Below are positions 38,543 to 47,140 of a stretch of DNA of 64,000 nt, piece after piece. The notes beneath the pieces are model-generated. The model was not told the DNA's origin and searched no databases. It saw nothing but the letters and a program-made list of their open reading frames with translations. The position numbers and the translations under genes are program-made. The stretch's first letter is position 1. Each line of letters starts with the position of its first letter. The stretch comes from Alphaproteobacteria bacterium (lineage in GTDB: Bacteria > Pseudomonadota > Alphaproteobacteria > Acetobacterales > Acetobacteraceae). Location of the stretch: NCBI GenBank assembly GCA_020850755.1, contig JADZEB010000001.1:186001-250000 (forward strand). The letters are read 5' to 3'.

Positions 38543-39500
38543 GGGATGGGGGCCTCCGGCCAGGGGGCGAGGGGATGCACGCGGACGGAAAGGACGGCGG
38601 ATACCAGGCCGCGCCCGGCCGCGGGACGGCCGCGCTTACACCACATCGCGGCCCCCTTGTCCAGAGAAGGCGGGCAATGCGTGGCGAAGGACCTACACGG
38701 AAGCGGATGGGCAGGGGCGGGGCCCCACCATGCGCGGCGTGTTGGCGCGGCGGACTGGGTTGGCAGATACCGCCTGGGCTGGCAGATACCGCGCGGCGAG
38801 CGGCATCTGGCCGCGCCAACCGGGTGTCCCGCCCCGGCTCCCCCGGCTCCCCCGGCTCCCCCGGCTCCCCCGGCTCCCCCGGCTCCCCCGGCCCCCCCGC
38901 GCCCAGCCCTGGAGCGCCGGTCCGGCGCCCTACCTGGTGCGCCATCTGGCGCCACGGCCTGGGTGTCGGGGTTTCCCGCCTCGCCCTCGGCTGCCGGGGC
39001 CGCTACCATGGCCGGCCATGACCCCGCCCCGCCACCTTGCATCCGAGCCTATGCCAGCGTTCATGCCTGCGCGTCCAGGACGGGGCCGGTCCGCCGCCGC
39101 GCCCCGGGCTGCCGCGATGCCGGCCGGCGCAGCGGCGCCCGCCCGGAGTGGCGCCGCCTCGGCCCCCAGTGCGCCCGCCCGGACCGTCGCGCGCCCGGTC
39201 CGTGCACGCCCGGTTCCGCCGGCGCCCGCTCCAGCGCCGCCCGCTCCGGCGTGGCCCGCCGTGGCCCCACCGCGATTGCCTCCGCCCGCTCAGGCGCGGC
39301 CGGCCGTGGCCAGGTCTCGCCTGCCTGCGTCTGCGCGCCGTCGCCCTCGCCCGGCCCACACTGCCGCGACCTCGGTCGCGGGGTTCCCGGCCCCGCTGGC
39401 AGGAGCCGCCCTGATTCGGGCTGCTCCGGCGCCTGGGGTGCCGGGCGCATCTCGCCCCGCCCCGCGCGGCGCGACCCGCCGCTGACGGCCGCTCCCCGCC
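38543..39500. other. 958-bp non-coding region between acnA and ccmA
   Basis: This is the longest gene-free stretch in the window. It holds a GGCAGATACCGC-containing direct repeat near 38760-38792 and a 9-bp minisatellite at 38835-38888. Downstream of 39040 it is almost pure C/G. Frames are open on both strands only because stops are rare in such DNA; their translations are Pro/Arg/Ala low-complexity with no family signature. Promoters for acnA and ccmA should be here but were not resolved. Confidence 0.6.
38835..38888. repeat. 9-bp minisatellite (x6)
   Basis: Six identical units of CGGCTCCCC are head to tail, with a degenerate seventh (CGGCCCCCC). Unit identity is perfect, which suggests recent expansion. 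No gene crosses it. Confidence 0.92.
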
Positions 39501-40232
39501 ATGCCCGCCTCGGCCGTGCCTGACGCCCACATTCCGGACGCCCCGCTGCTGGAGGCCCGCGACCTCGCGTGCCGGCGTGGCGACAGGCTGGTGTTCGCCG
39601 GCCTTTCCTTCCGGCTCGGCGCCGGCGGCGCGCTCCTGCTGGTGGGGCCGAACGGGGCGGGCAAATCCTCGCTCCTGCGCCTGCTCGCCGGCCTGACGCC
39701 GCCCGCCGCCGGCGCCCTGCTCTGGGACGGGGCCGAGGCGCTGGCCGACCGCGCCGCCCACGCCCGGCGGCTGGCCTTCATCGGCCATCTCGACGCGCTC
39801 AAACCCGCGCTCACGGCGGCGGAGACGCTGGCCTTCGATGCCGCGCTGCATGTCCATGACGACGGCCCCACCCAGCCCCCGGCCAAGCGCGTGCTGGCGG
39901 CGCTGGCCGCGTTCCGGCTCGACCATCTCGCCGAATTGCCGGTGCGGCTTCTCTCGGCCGGGCAGAAGCGGCGGCTGGCGCTCGCGCGCCTGCTCTTGCG
40001 CCCGCTGCCGCTCTGGCTCTTGGACGAGCCCACCATCGCGCTCGACGCCCAGGCGATCGAGGATCTGGGCGCGGTGCTGGCTGCCCATCGCGCCCGCGGC
40101 GGCATGGTGGTCGCCTCCTCGCATGTGGCGCTGCCCTTCGCTGATGCGGAGCGGCTCGACCTCGGCGAGGCCGCCGCCCTGGCCGCCGCCGGCCACTGGG
40201 CCGAGGACCCGCTCGGGGCGGACACGCCATGA
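39501..40232 (+). CDS. ccmA: Cytochrome c maturation heme exporter ATPase CcmA
   Basis: CcmA is the ATPase of the CcmABCD complex that releases heme-loaded CcmE for cytochrome c assembly. The 243-residue protein carries Walker A GPNGAGKSS, the signature LLSAGQKRRLALARLLL, Walker B LWLLDEPTIALD and a switch histidine in SSHVALP. The SAGQ signature and short length match CcmA rather than other ABC ATPases. Its stop overlaps the ccmB start (ATGA at 40229-40232). Confidence 0.94.
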   Translation: MPASAVPDAHIPDAPLLEARDLACRRGDRLVFAGLSFRLGAGGALLLVGPNGAGKSSLLRLLAGLTPPAAGALLWDGAEALADRAAHARRLAFIGHLDALKPALTAAETLAFDAALHVHDDGPTQPPAKRVLAALAAFRLDHLAELPVRLLSAGQKRRLALARLLLRPLPLWLLDEPTIALDAQAIEDLGAVLAAHRARGGMVVASSHVALPFADAERLDLGEAAALAAAGHWAEDPLGADTP

Positions 40233-40906
40233 GCGCCGCCTTGCGCGCCTGCCGTGCGCTCATCGCGCGGGATGTGCGCCTGGCCTTGCGCCACGGCGCC
40301 GAGACGCTCGCCGCGCTGCTGTTCTTCATCCTGGTGGCGACCCTGTTCGCCTTCGGCGTCGGGCCCGGCCCCGAGACGCTGGCGCGCATCGCCGCGGGCG
40401 TGGTGTTCGTCACCGCACTTCTGTCGGCGATGCTCTCGCTCGACCGGCTGTTCGCCGCCGATTTCGAGGATGGCACGCTGGAACAGCTGCTGCTCTCGGG
40501 GCTTGCCGCCGAACTGCTGGCGCTGGCCAAGATCGCCGCGCACTGGCTGATCGCCGGCCTGCCGGTGGTGCTGGTGGCGCCGCTGATGGCGGTGATGCTG
40601 CAGCTGCCGGGTCCGGCCTATCCGGCCATGATCGCGGCGCTGCTGCTGGCAACCCCGCTCCTCAGCCTGCTGGGCGGGGTCGGCGCGGCGCTGACGCTGG
40701 GCGCGCGGCGCGGCGGCATCCTGGTGCCGCTGCTCGTGCTGCCGCTCGCCGTGCCGGTGCTGATCTTCGCCGTCGGCGCGACCGAGGCGGCGGCGATGGG
40801 GCTGTCGCCCCGGCCGCACCTTCTGTTCCTGGCGGCGATGCTGGTGGCCGCCCTGCCGCTCGCCCCCGTTGCCATTGCCGCCAGCCTGCGCGCCGCCGCC
40901 GAGTAG
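40229..40906 (+). CDS. ccmB: Heme exporter membrane protein CcmB
   Basis: CcmB is the permease partner of CcmA. The 225-residue protein has six hydrophobic helices and the conserved N-terminal segment RDVRLALRHG followed by LLFFILVATLFAFGVGP, then LSLDRLFAADFEDGTLEQLLLSG. It is coupled to ccmA by a 4-bp overlap. In most relatives ccmC follows at once; here repeat copy 3 begins 18 bp after the stop and a convergent hydrolase gene follows, so ccmC must be elsewhere. Confidence 0.95.
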   Translation: MSAALRACRALIARDVRLALRHGAETLAALLFFILVATLFAFGVGPGPETLARIAAGVVFVTALLSAMLSLDRLFAADFEDGTLEQLLLSGLAAELLALAKIAAHWLIAGLPVVLVAPLMAVMLQLPGPAYPAMIAALLLATPLLSLLGGVGAALTLGARRGGILVPLLVLPLAVPVLIFAVGATEAAAMGLSPRPHLLFLAAMLVAALPLAPVAIAASLRAAAE

Positions 40907-40923
40907 CGCGCCCCGCTGGCTCC

Positions 40924-41053
40924 CTAGGGCACGTTCCGTTCGGCTTCGATCAGCCGAACGGAACTCGTGCCCGAGGAACTTATGGTTTGCGAGCAGCCTG
41001 GTCCGATCTGGTGGAACCGCGCTGTGGTTCCACCAGATCGCACGCTGCGCTAG
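40924..41053 (+). repeat. CTAG-bounded double-hairpin repeat, copy 3
   Basis: This 130-bp copy lies between the converging ccmB and hydrolase genes. Hairpin A is intact. Hairpin B keeps its long stem with small changes (GCTGTGG in the loop region, GATCGCACG at the end) and a weakened outer clamp (CTGCGC instead of CTGCTC). The CTAG at 41050-41053 forms the TAG stop (minus strand) of the hydrolase gene. The placement is where a two-way terminator would be expected. Confidence 0.92.
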
Positions 41054-41973
41054 TTGGCGAAGAATTGCGCCAGGAGCGCGTTGACGCGTTCCGGCGCCTC
41101 GACCTCGGGCAGGTGGCCATAGCCCTCCAGGATCTCGTGGCGGATCGAGGGCACGGCGCGCGCCAGCACATCGGCGTTGCGCGCGCGCGGCGACACGCGG
41201 TCCTCCTCGCCCGAGATCATCATGAAGGGCAGGGCGCCGAGGCTCCGGGCGAATTGCGGCGCGTAGTAGCCGGTGAGCGCGCCGAAGCGCACCGCCTGCA
41301 TGAAGCCCTCGGGGTTGGTGGCGCGCAGCGTGTGCTGCACGATCGCCACTGTTTCCGGGCCCTGCCCGCGCGAGCCGAGCAGAGCCGTGACGCGGCCCGA
41401 GCCGAAGCCGTAGCCGCCCTTGGCCACCTGGCGCGTGCGCGCGGCGATGTTCTGCGCCTTCTGCTCCTCGGTCGGGTGCTCGATGCCGATGCTGGTGCCG
41501 GTGGTGGCCAGACGGATGACGCGGCCGGGATGATGCTCGACGAAGCACATCGCCACGCGCGAGCCGAAGGAATTGCCGACCAGATTGAGGCGCGTCACGC
41601 CGAGCGCGGCGGTGAAGTCGGCCACCGCATCGGCGTAGTCCTTGCAGGTCGGCGTCTCGGCGCGGAAATTGTCGGTCAGCATGTAGCCGGGCGCGTTCCA
41701 GCCGATGACGCGGAAGCGCGATGAAAGCCCGGCATACTGGAAGCGCCAATGCATCGAGTTGGCGCCCACCCCGTGCAGGAACAGGATCACCGGGGCGTCG
41801 GCGCGCCCGGCCTCCATGTAGCTGAAGCGATCGCCGCGATAGCGCGGCTGCGAGGCGGCCGGAATCTCGGCGAAGCGCAGCTCGGGCAGGGGCGGGGCCT
41901 CGGCGACGGCCGGGGCGGGGGCGAGCGCGATCATGCCGGCGAGCAGCAGGGCGGCGAGCGCGACGGGACGCAT
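41050..41973 (-). CDS. Alpha/beta hydrolase, exported
   Basis: This is a predicted periplasmic hydrolase of 307 residues. An AGGAGA eight bases upstream supports the ATG at 41971-41973. A signal peptide with a hydrophobic core ends near residue 24 (PAVAEA). The alpha/beta hydrolase features are ILFLHGVGANSMHW (oxyanion hole), GNSFGS (nucleophile serine), GEEDRVSP (acid) and EGYGHLPE (histidine). The substrate is unknown. The frame continues upstream to 42048 without sense. The stop codon lies in repeat copy 3. Confidence 0.88.
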   Translation of the reverse strand: MRPVALAALLLAGMIALAPAPAVAEAPPLPELRFAEIPAASQPRYRGDRFSYMEAGRADAPVILFLHGVGANSMHWRFQYAGLSSRFRVIGWNAPGYMLTDNFRAETPTCKDYADAVADFTAALGVTRLNLVGNSFGSRVAMCFVEHHPGRVIRLATTGTSIGIEHPTEEQKAQNIAARTRQVAKGGYGFGSGRVTALLGSRGQGPETVAIVQHTLRATNPEGFMQAVRFGALTGYYAPQFARSLGALPFMMISGEEDRVSPRARNADVLARAVPSIRHEILEGYGHLPEVEAPERVNALLAQFFAN

Positions 41974-42236
41974 GGCGGTTTCTCCTGGCGGGGTCCCGGC
42001 ATCGTTGCACGCGCGGCGGGAAGGGCCGGGCGCTACCGGGTTACGCAAGGAAGGCTAGTGCAGGCGCGCCGGGCCGGCAATCGGGGGCGATACGATGTCC
42101 CGGTCGGGGGCTGCGGGCGCGGTGGCGGTCGCGCCGGCGGCGAAGGTGCCATGGCGGCCAGCCCGCGCCCTCGCTGAGCGGCGGCGGCGGGGGGGGCGTG
42201 TTCACCGCCCCGGGCGCCGCGACGGGGTGCGGTTCC

Positions 42237-43235
42237 TCAGCCCGTCTCCTCGGCCTTCTGCGGGCGGGAGAGCAGCCCCGCGATCAGCGCCGCCACGCTC
42301 GCCTTGCCCGCCAGCAGCGCCGCCACCGCCTCGGCGATCGGCATCTCGACGCCAGCGGCGCGCGCACGCGCGACCAGGGCCGGGGCGGTCGCCACCCCTT
42401 CCACCACCCCGCGCGCCATCGCCAGCGCGTCGGGCAGGCTGCGCCCCTCGCCCAGGCGGCGGCCCAGCGAGACGTTGCGGCTGCCCTCGCCGGTGCAGGT
42501 GAGCACGAGATCGCCAAGGCCCGACAGGCCCACCGGCGTCTCCGGCCGCCCGCCGAGTGCGAGCACGAGGCGCGACAGCTCGGCCAGGCCGCGCGTGATC
42601 AGGGCGGCGCGCGCATTCTCGCCCAGCGCCTGCCCGGACACGACGCCGGCGGCGATCGCCAGCACGTTCTTGGCCGCGCCGCCCGCCTGCGCCCCGATCA
42701 GGTCGCCGCTGCCATAGAGCCGGAAGGCCGGCGCCGACAGGAGCGGCATCAGCGCCGAGCGCGTGGCGATGTCGCTTGCCGCCAGCACCGCCGCCGCCGG
42801 CAGGCCACGCGCGATCTCATGGGCGAAGTTGGGACCGGTCAGCACCGCGGCCTCGACGCCGGGCAGGAGCGTGGCGAGCAGCTCGGCCGGAAACAGGCCG
42901 CTCGCCGCCTCCACCCCCTTGGCGCAGATCACCGCCGGGCGGTGGCGCGGCCAGAGCGGGCGCAGGCGGAGCGCGATCGCGCGCAGGTTCTGCACCGGCA
43001 CGGCCAGCAGCACCGCCTCGGCCCCGTCCAGCGTGGCGGCGGGGTCGGCCGAGACGCGGATCGCGGGCTCGAGCGTGATGCCGGGCAGGTAGGCGGCATT
43101 CTCGCGCAGGCGCTCCATCTGCGCCGCGCGCGCTGCATCGCGCGCCCAGAGCCGCACGCCATGGCCCGCGCGCGCGCCGAGCATGGCCAGCGCCGTGCCC
43201 CATGCCCCCGCCCCGATCACCGCGATTTCCGCCAT
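42237..43235 (-). CDS. gpsA: Glycerol-3-phosphate dehydrogenase [NAD(P)+] GpsA
   Basis: GpsA makes sn-glycerol-3-phosphate from dihydroxyacetone phosphate for phospholipid synthesis. The 332-residue protein begins with the Rossmann motif VIGAGAWGTALA (residues 6-17). It has CAKGVE, GPNFAHEIARGLP and the catalytic-lysine region GAAKNVLAIAAGV. A GAGAGGG sequence precedes the ATG at 43233-43235. It is the last gene of a minus-strand run that starts at tsaD; in many relatives gpsA follows tsaD directly. Confidence 0.95.
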   Translation of the reverse strand: MAEIAVIGAGAWGTALAMLGARAGHGVRLWARDAARAAQMERLRENAAYLPGITLEPAIRVSADPAATLDGAEAVLLAVPVQNLRAIALRLRPLWPRHRPAVICAKGVEAASGLFPAELLATLLPGVEAAVLTGPNFAHEIARGLPAAAVLAASDIATRSALMPLLSAPAFRLYGSGDLIGAQAGGAAKNVLAIAAGVVSGQALGENARAALITRGLAELSRLVLALGGRPETPVGLSGLGDLVLTCTGEGSRNVSLGRRLGEGRSLPDALAMARGVVEGVATAPALVARARAAGVEMPIAEAVAALLAGKASVAALIAGLLSRPQKAEETG

Positions 43236-43264
43236 CGTTGCCCTCTCTGCCCGGCGGGGCGAGC

Positions 43265-44146
43265 CTACTCCGCCGCCAGACGCTGAATGGTTACCGCGGC
43301 ACCCTTTTCGCCCGCACCAAGCCGGGCGAGCAAGGCCGCGAGGATCGCGCCCGCCCCGGCCTCGAAGCGGTAGGGCGGATTGACCAGCAGCACCCCGCAG
43401 CCGTTCAGCCGCGCCGGATCGGTGGGCTCGCGCAGGGCAAGCTCGGCGGCGAGCACGTCGCGCATGCCGCTTTCCTGCACCGCCGCATGGAAGGCGCGCA
43501 CCGGCGTGCGGTGCTTGATCGGATACCAGAGCATGAACAGGCCGTGGCCGAAGCGGGCATGGCCGGCGGCAAGCCCGGCGGCGGCGCGGGCGAATTCGTC
43601 CGGCTGCTCGAAGGGCGGGTCGATCAGCACGAGGCCGCGCCGCTCGGGCGGCGGCAGGAGTGCCCTGAGGCATTCATAGCCATCGCGGCGGTGCAGATGC
43701 GCCTGGCGGTCGCGCGCGAGCAGGCGGGCGAGCGCGGCATGCTCCTCGGCGTGGAGCTCGTTCAGCATCAGCCGGTCCTGCGGGCGCAGCAGCGCGCGGC
43801 ACAGGAGCGGGCTGCCGGGATAGTGCGCCAGCGGCGCGGAGGCGGTGGGTGCAGTGGCGGCGGGCGCGGCGAAGGAGGGCGCGGCGTGATCGAGGCTCTG
43901 CACCAGCGCGACGTAATCAGCGAGCGCCGGCGGCGGGTCGTCGAGCAGGCGGCCGATGCCGGCGCGCCATTCGCCGGTGCGCGTGGCCTCGGGCGCGGCG
44001 AGGTCGTAGCGCCCGCGCCCGGCATGGGTGTCGAGCACGGCGAAGGGCGCCTCCTTGCGCGCCAGCGCGCGCAACAGCCAGACCAGCAGCGCATGCTTGA
44101 CGCAATCGGCGAAATTGCCGGCATGGTAGGCGTGGCGGTAGTTCAT
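43265..44146 (-). CDS. rlmJ: 23S rRNA (adenine(2030)-N(6))-methyltransferase RlmJ
   Basis: RlmJ methylates A2030 of 23S rRNA. The 293-residue protein opens with the diagnostic NYRHAYHAGNFADCVKH. It has the SAM motif VLDTHAGRGRYDL and the catalytic DPPFEQPDEF, followed by FMLWYPIK. The start lies 3 bp after the stop of the AlbA_2-domain gene, pointing to co-transcription. Confidence 0.94.
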   Translation of the reverse strand: MNYRHAYHAGNFADCVKHALLVWLLRALARKEAPFAVLDTHAGRGRYDLAAPEATRTGEWRAGIGRLLDDPPPALADYVALVQSLDHAAPSFAAPAATAPTASAPLAHYPGSPLLCRALLRPQDRLMLNELHAEEHAALARLLARDRQAHLHRRDGYECLRALLPPPERRGLVLIDPPFEQPDEFARAAAGLAAGHARFGHGLFMLWYPIKHRTPVRAFHAAVQESGMRDVLAAELALREPTDPARLNGCGVLLVNPPYRFEAGAGAILAALLARLGAGEKGAAVTIQRLAAE

Positions 44147-44149
44147 GGC

Positions 44150-45535
44150 CTAGCCGGACGCCTTGGCGAGGATGGCATTCCAATCGGCTTCGACGCGGAG
44201 GCGTGTTTCTTGGCGAATGCCGGCGGCGTCGTAGAGCTTGTTCACGATCCGCGAGAGCGCATCGTTGAAGGTTTCTGGACCCTCGACGGAACAGCGAATT
44301 GGGGGAAGTGGATCAGGGAGACGCTCAAGGAACCTTTTCCACCACATGTCTCGTGCCGACCCAGACAGAAACGGTCGGAACATTGCCGTTCCACCCACCT
44401 GCGCAAACCGGACCTCGACGCAATGCGGAACATCCCTTAGGGCACCGTTCTCACGGAGGCGGTGCAGCGCAACCAGCACGTTCATTACGCGTGCCACAAA
44501 CCATTCGACACAAATTATCTGCTGGCCTTCTGGCAGCGTATTGCGTTTGCCATTGCAACTCCGATACTCAATCACGCCTGAACTCGTGATTGTGGTCTTG
44601 AATTCGTCTCCATAGAACTCGGCGGTCCCCTCTTGGGTCACGGCATCCAGCATGGGCGACGGCGCTGCGCCACGGAGATCACGCATGTAGACGTCTTGGG
44701 CCTCGAACCCGTCGCGGCGACGGCCATCTTCAACAACCGCGAGATGGTAGTGCCCCTGCGGAAAGGCGCGAGCGTCGAATATCCCGACATCGATCTCGTG
44801 AAGTGGTCTGGCTGGAACCGCGGTCACGCGTAGCAGCTGGAAAGCCCCCGTGCGTTTGGACAACAGGCTCTGCGCTTCCTTCGCGCGCTCCTGGAAAATC
44901 CTTTCGACGGCTTCGTCGTGCTTCCGCTGGGCTTCGGAAGAAGCGGTGGCATTCGTGTCCTGTTCCTGGCGGCGCCGAACCGCGAGGTCGGTGACGTCGG
45001 CCGCAGACATCTTCATCGTCCTGTCTGCGAGGCGTTTGAAGAAGTGATTGTCGGATGTTCGGCGGTGCGGTGCGGCCAAAGATCGGGGCGCATATACCAC
45101 AATCACGCCGCTTGACTTGTCGTCCTCTGTCACGATCCCACGACAGTCGAATTTCGCAGGAGGATGCGGATCGATCACGTCCATCAGCGCCTGCCTTAGC
45201 TTGTCGGCGAGAACCGTGCACTCCGCTATGGGCTTGATGTCGCCAGCACGGTTTGACTTGCCTTGGCCATTCTCCGGTGGAAGCTCCTCCACACCAATGA
45301 CGATGTGGCCGCCTTCGGTATTGAGAAACGCGACAACATCGGCGGCAAGTTCGTTGCGTTGGGAGTCCGTAAACCGACCGGCGGGTGGCGGCATACCCTC
45401 GGGATTGGGGTTGTTGTCGGGTCCCTTGCCAGGAAGGGCTTCCTTGAAGTCTGCCTCGAAATCCTCGGGGCGACCCTTGATCGCGCGGATGTCGTCGGCG
45501 GTCAGGGCGTTGATCGGCTTGGTGAACAGGGGCAT
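44150..45535 (-). CDS. AlbA_2/Schlafen-type putative DNA-binding protein, lower GC
   Basis: The N-terminal half (about residues 20-170) matches the AlbA_2/Schlafen domain: FEADFKE, then LAADVVAFLNTEGGHIVIGVEE, and later GVIVVYAPRS with an HFFKRLADRT segment. A Glu/Lys/Gln-rich predicted coiled coil (about 185-240) leads to a C-terminal domain of about 220 residues that I do not recognise. AlbA_2 proteins are often annotated as transcriptional regulators or ATP-binding proteins, and some sit in defence islands. Third-codon GC is clearly lower than in tsaD or rlmJ. It splits the common tsaD-gpsA linkage, starting 23 bp after tsaD and ending 3 bp before rlmJ. Confidence 0.8.
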   Translation of the reverse strand: MPLFTKPINALTADDIRAIKGRPEDFEADFKEALPGKGPDNNPNPEGMPPPAGRFTDSQRNELAADVVAFLNTEGGHIVIGVEELPPENGQGKSNRAGDIKPIAECTVLADKLRQALMDVIDPHPPAKFDCRGIVTEDDKSSGVIVVYAPRSLAAPHRRTSDNHFFKRLADRTMKMSAADVTDLAVRRRQEQDTNATASSEAQRKHDEAVERIFQERAKEAQSLLSKRTGAFQLLRVTAVPARPLHEIDVGIFDARAFPQGHYHLAVVEDGRRRDGFEAQDVYMRDLRGAAPSPMLDAVTQEGTAEFYGDEFKTTITSSGVIEYRSCNGKRNTLPEGQQIICVEWFVARVMNVLVALHRLRENGALRDVPHCVEVRFAQVGGTAMFRPFLSGSARDMWWKRFLERLPDPLPPIRCSVEGPETFNDALSRIVNKLYDAAGIRQETRLRVEADWNAILAKASG

Positions 45536-45558
45536 GGCGGGTCTCCGGCGCGGCCAGT

Positions 45559-47058
45559 CTACCGGGTCCCCTCCGACTCGCCCAAGCTCTCCAGCGGCCA
45601 GCGCGGGCGCGGGGCATGGCCGAGCCCGTCCGCGGTCAGGCCGAGGCGCAGCCGCTCCTGCCCGGCCCAGGCCACCATCACCGCATTGTCGGTGCAGAGC
45701 CGGAGCGGCGGGGCGGCGAGCGTGAAGCCCTCGGCCGCCGCCGCCTCGGCCAGGGCCGCGCGCAGCCTGGCGTTGGCGGCGACCCCGCCCGAGACCACCA
45801 GCACCGGGGCGTGGCGCCCGGTCCCGTCCGCGGCGGCCGGGGCGCCGACCTCGGCCGCGGCCGGAGCGCCGGTTTCCGCCAGGCGCCCGTCCCTCCCGGC
45901 GACCAGCAGAGCCGGTGCGTCCCTCTCGGTCCCGGCCGGAGCGTCCGGGGTTTCGCCCCCCGCTCCTGGCCGCAGGCCGACATCGCCGGTGCCGAAGGTG
46001 GCGGCTGCGGTCGCGCCCGCGCCATCCGCCCCCGCCTCGCCGGAGTCGGAGGAAGCGGGTGCCGTCGCGCGCGCCCGGTCGGCGGCCGCGTAGCCGGGGC
46101 CGCGGGTGGCGGGCATTCCCGCCCGTGTCCTGTCCGCGCCCTGGGGCAGCCGTGCGTCGTCGGTCCCGGTGATGCCGGGTGCCGCCTGTCCCACACCGGG
46201 GCCTTGGCGTCCGGCTATTGCCGCGCCGCCGCCGCCCAGCCCGGCCTTGAAGCGTCGCGCCGCCTGGCGCACCCGGTCGGCCAGCGTCTCGGCCACCGCC
46301 TCCTGGAAGCTCGCGGCGATGTCGGCGGCATCGCGCGCCGGCAAGGGGCCGGGCGGGAAACCGGCCACCAGGTGCGCCACCGCCGTCTTCAGCCCGGAGA
46401 AGGAGAAGTCGCAATTGGCCCGCCCCTTCATCGGCCGCGGCAGGGCGAAGCGGCGCGGATCGCCGGTCCTGGCCAGCCGCTCCACCGCCGGGCCGCCCGG
46501 CCAGCCAAGACCCAGGAGCTTCGCCACCTTGTCGAAGGCCTCGCCCACGGCATCGTCCATGGTGCTGCCGAGGCGGCGGTAGCGCCCCACCCCCTCGACC
46601 GCCGCCAAGAGGGTGTGCCCGCCCGAGACCAACAGGAGCAGGTAGGGGAAGGGCGCCCCGCCCGCGACCAGACCGGGCAGGCGGGGGGTAAGGGCGTGCG
46701 CCTCGAGGTGGTTGATGGCCAGGAAAGGCACGCCGCGCGCCACCGCCAGCCCCTTGCCGAAGGAGGCGCCGACGATCAGCCCGCCGATCAGCCCCGGCCC
46801 CGAGGTGGCGGCCACCGCCCCGATCGCCTCTGGCCCCAGCCCCGCTTCCTCGAGACAGGCCGCGACCAGGCGGGGCAGCAATGCCAGGTGGGCGCGGGCG
46901 GCGATTTCCGGCACCACGCCGCCGAAGCGGGCATGCTCGCGCTCCTGGCTGGCGACGCGTTCGGCCAGGATCCGCCCCGATGCGTCCACCAGCGCGGCGG
47001 CGGTCTCGTCGCAGCTCGATTCCAGTCCCAGGACAAGCGGTGGCGCGAAGCCCGCCAT
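45559..47058 (-). CDS. tsaD: tRNA t6A transferase TsaD with a large internal low-complexity insertion
   Basis: TsaD transfers threonylcarbamoyl to A37 of tRNA. The catalytic framework is complete: LGLESSCDETA near residue 10, the metal-binding HLEAH at 117-121, LLLVSGGHTLL at 141-151 and the C-terminal CTDNAVMVAW at 455-464. The family has about 340 residues, but this protein has 499. The excess is one insert, about residues 272-417, between the ARRFKAG helix and VLVVSGGVAANARLR. It is rich in Gly, Ala, Thr and Arg and has no frame disruption. It is the first gene of a minus-strand operon and divergent from hemC. Confidence 0.93.
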   Translation of the reverse strand: MAGFAPPLVLGLESSCDETAAALVDASGRILAERVASQEREHARFGGVVPEIAARAHLALLPRLVAACLEEAGLGPEAIGAVAATSGPGLIGGLIVGASFGKGLAVARGVPFLAINHLEAHALTPRLPGLVAGGAPFPYLLLLVSGGHTLLAAVEGVGRYRRLGSTMDDAVGEAFDKVAKLLGLGWPGGPAVERLARTGDPRRFALPRPMKGRANCDFSFSGLKTAVAHLVAGFPPGPLPARDAADIAASFQEAVAETLADRVRQAARRFKAGLGGGGAAIAGRQGPGVGQAAPGITGTDDARLPQGADRTRAGMPATRGPGYAAADRARATAPASSDSGEAGADGAGATAAATFGTGDVGLRPGAGGETPDAPAGTERDAPALLVAGRDGRLAETGAPAAAEVGAPAAADGTGRHAPVLVVSGGVAANARLRAALAEAAAAEGFTLAAPPLRLCTDNAVMVAWAGQERLRLGLTADGLGHAPRPRWPLESLGESEGTR

Positions 47059-47075
47059 GTCGTTTTGGCCCTTCC

Positions 47076-47090
47076 GTCGCGTGGCGCGAC
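47076..47090. promoter_or_regulatory. Inverted repeat between tsaD and hemC
   Basis: GTCGCG-TGG-CGCGAC is a perfect 6-bp inverted repeat in the 82-bp gap between divergent tsaD and hemC. It could be an operator or part of overlapping promoters. No clear -10/-35 pair was found. Confidence 0.3.
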
Positions 47091-47140
47091 GTTCTAAACC
47101 TCGCCATCATGACATGCCAGCCACATTGCCGGTGCCGGCC

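Noticed and set aside
45808-46245. Frameshift or pseudogene explanation for the long TsaD
   Set aside because: The frame is continuous, all catalytic motifs on both sides are intact, and similar inserts occur in other genes here.
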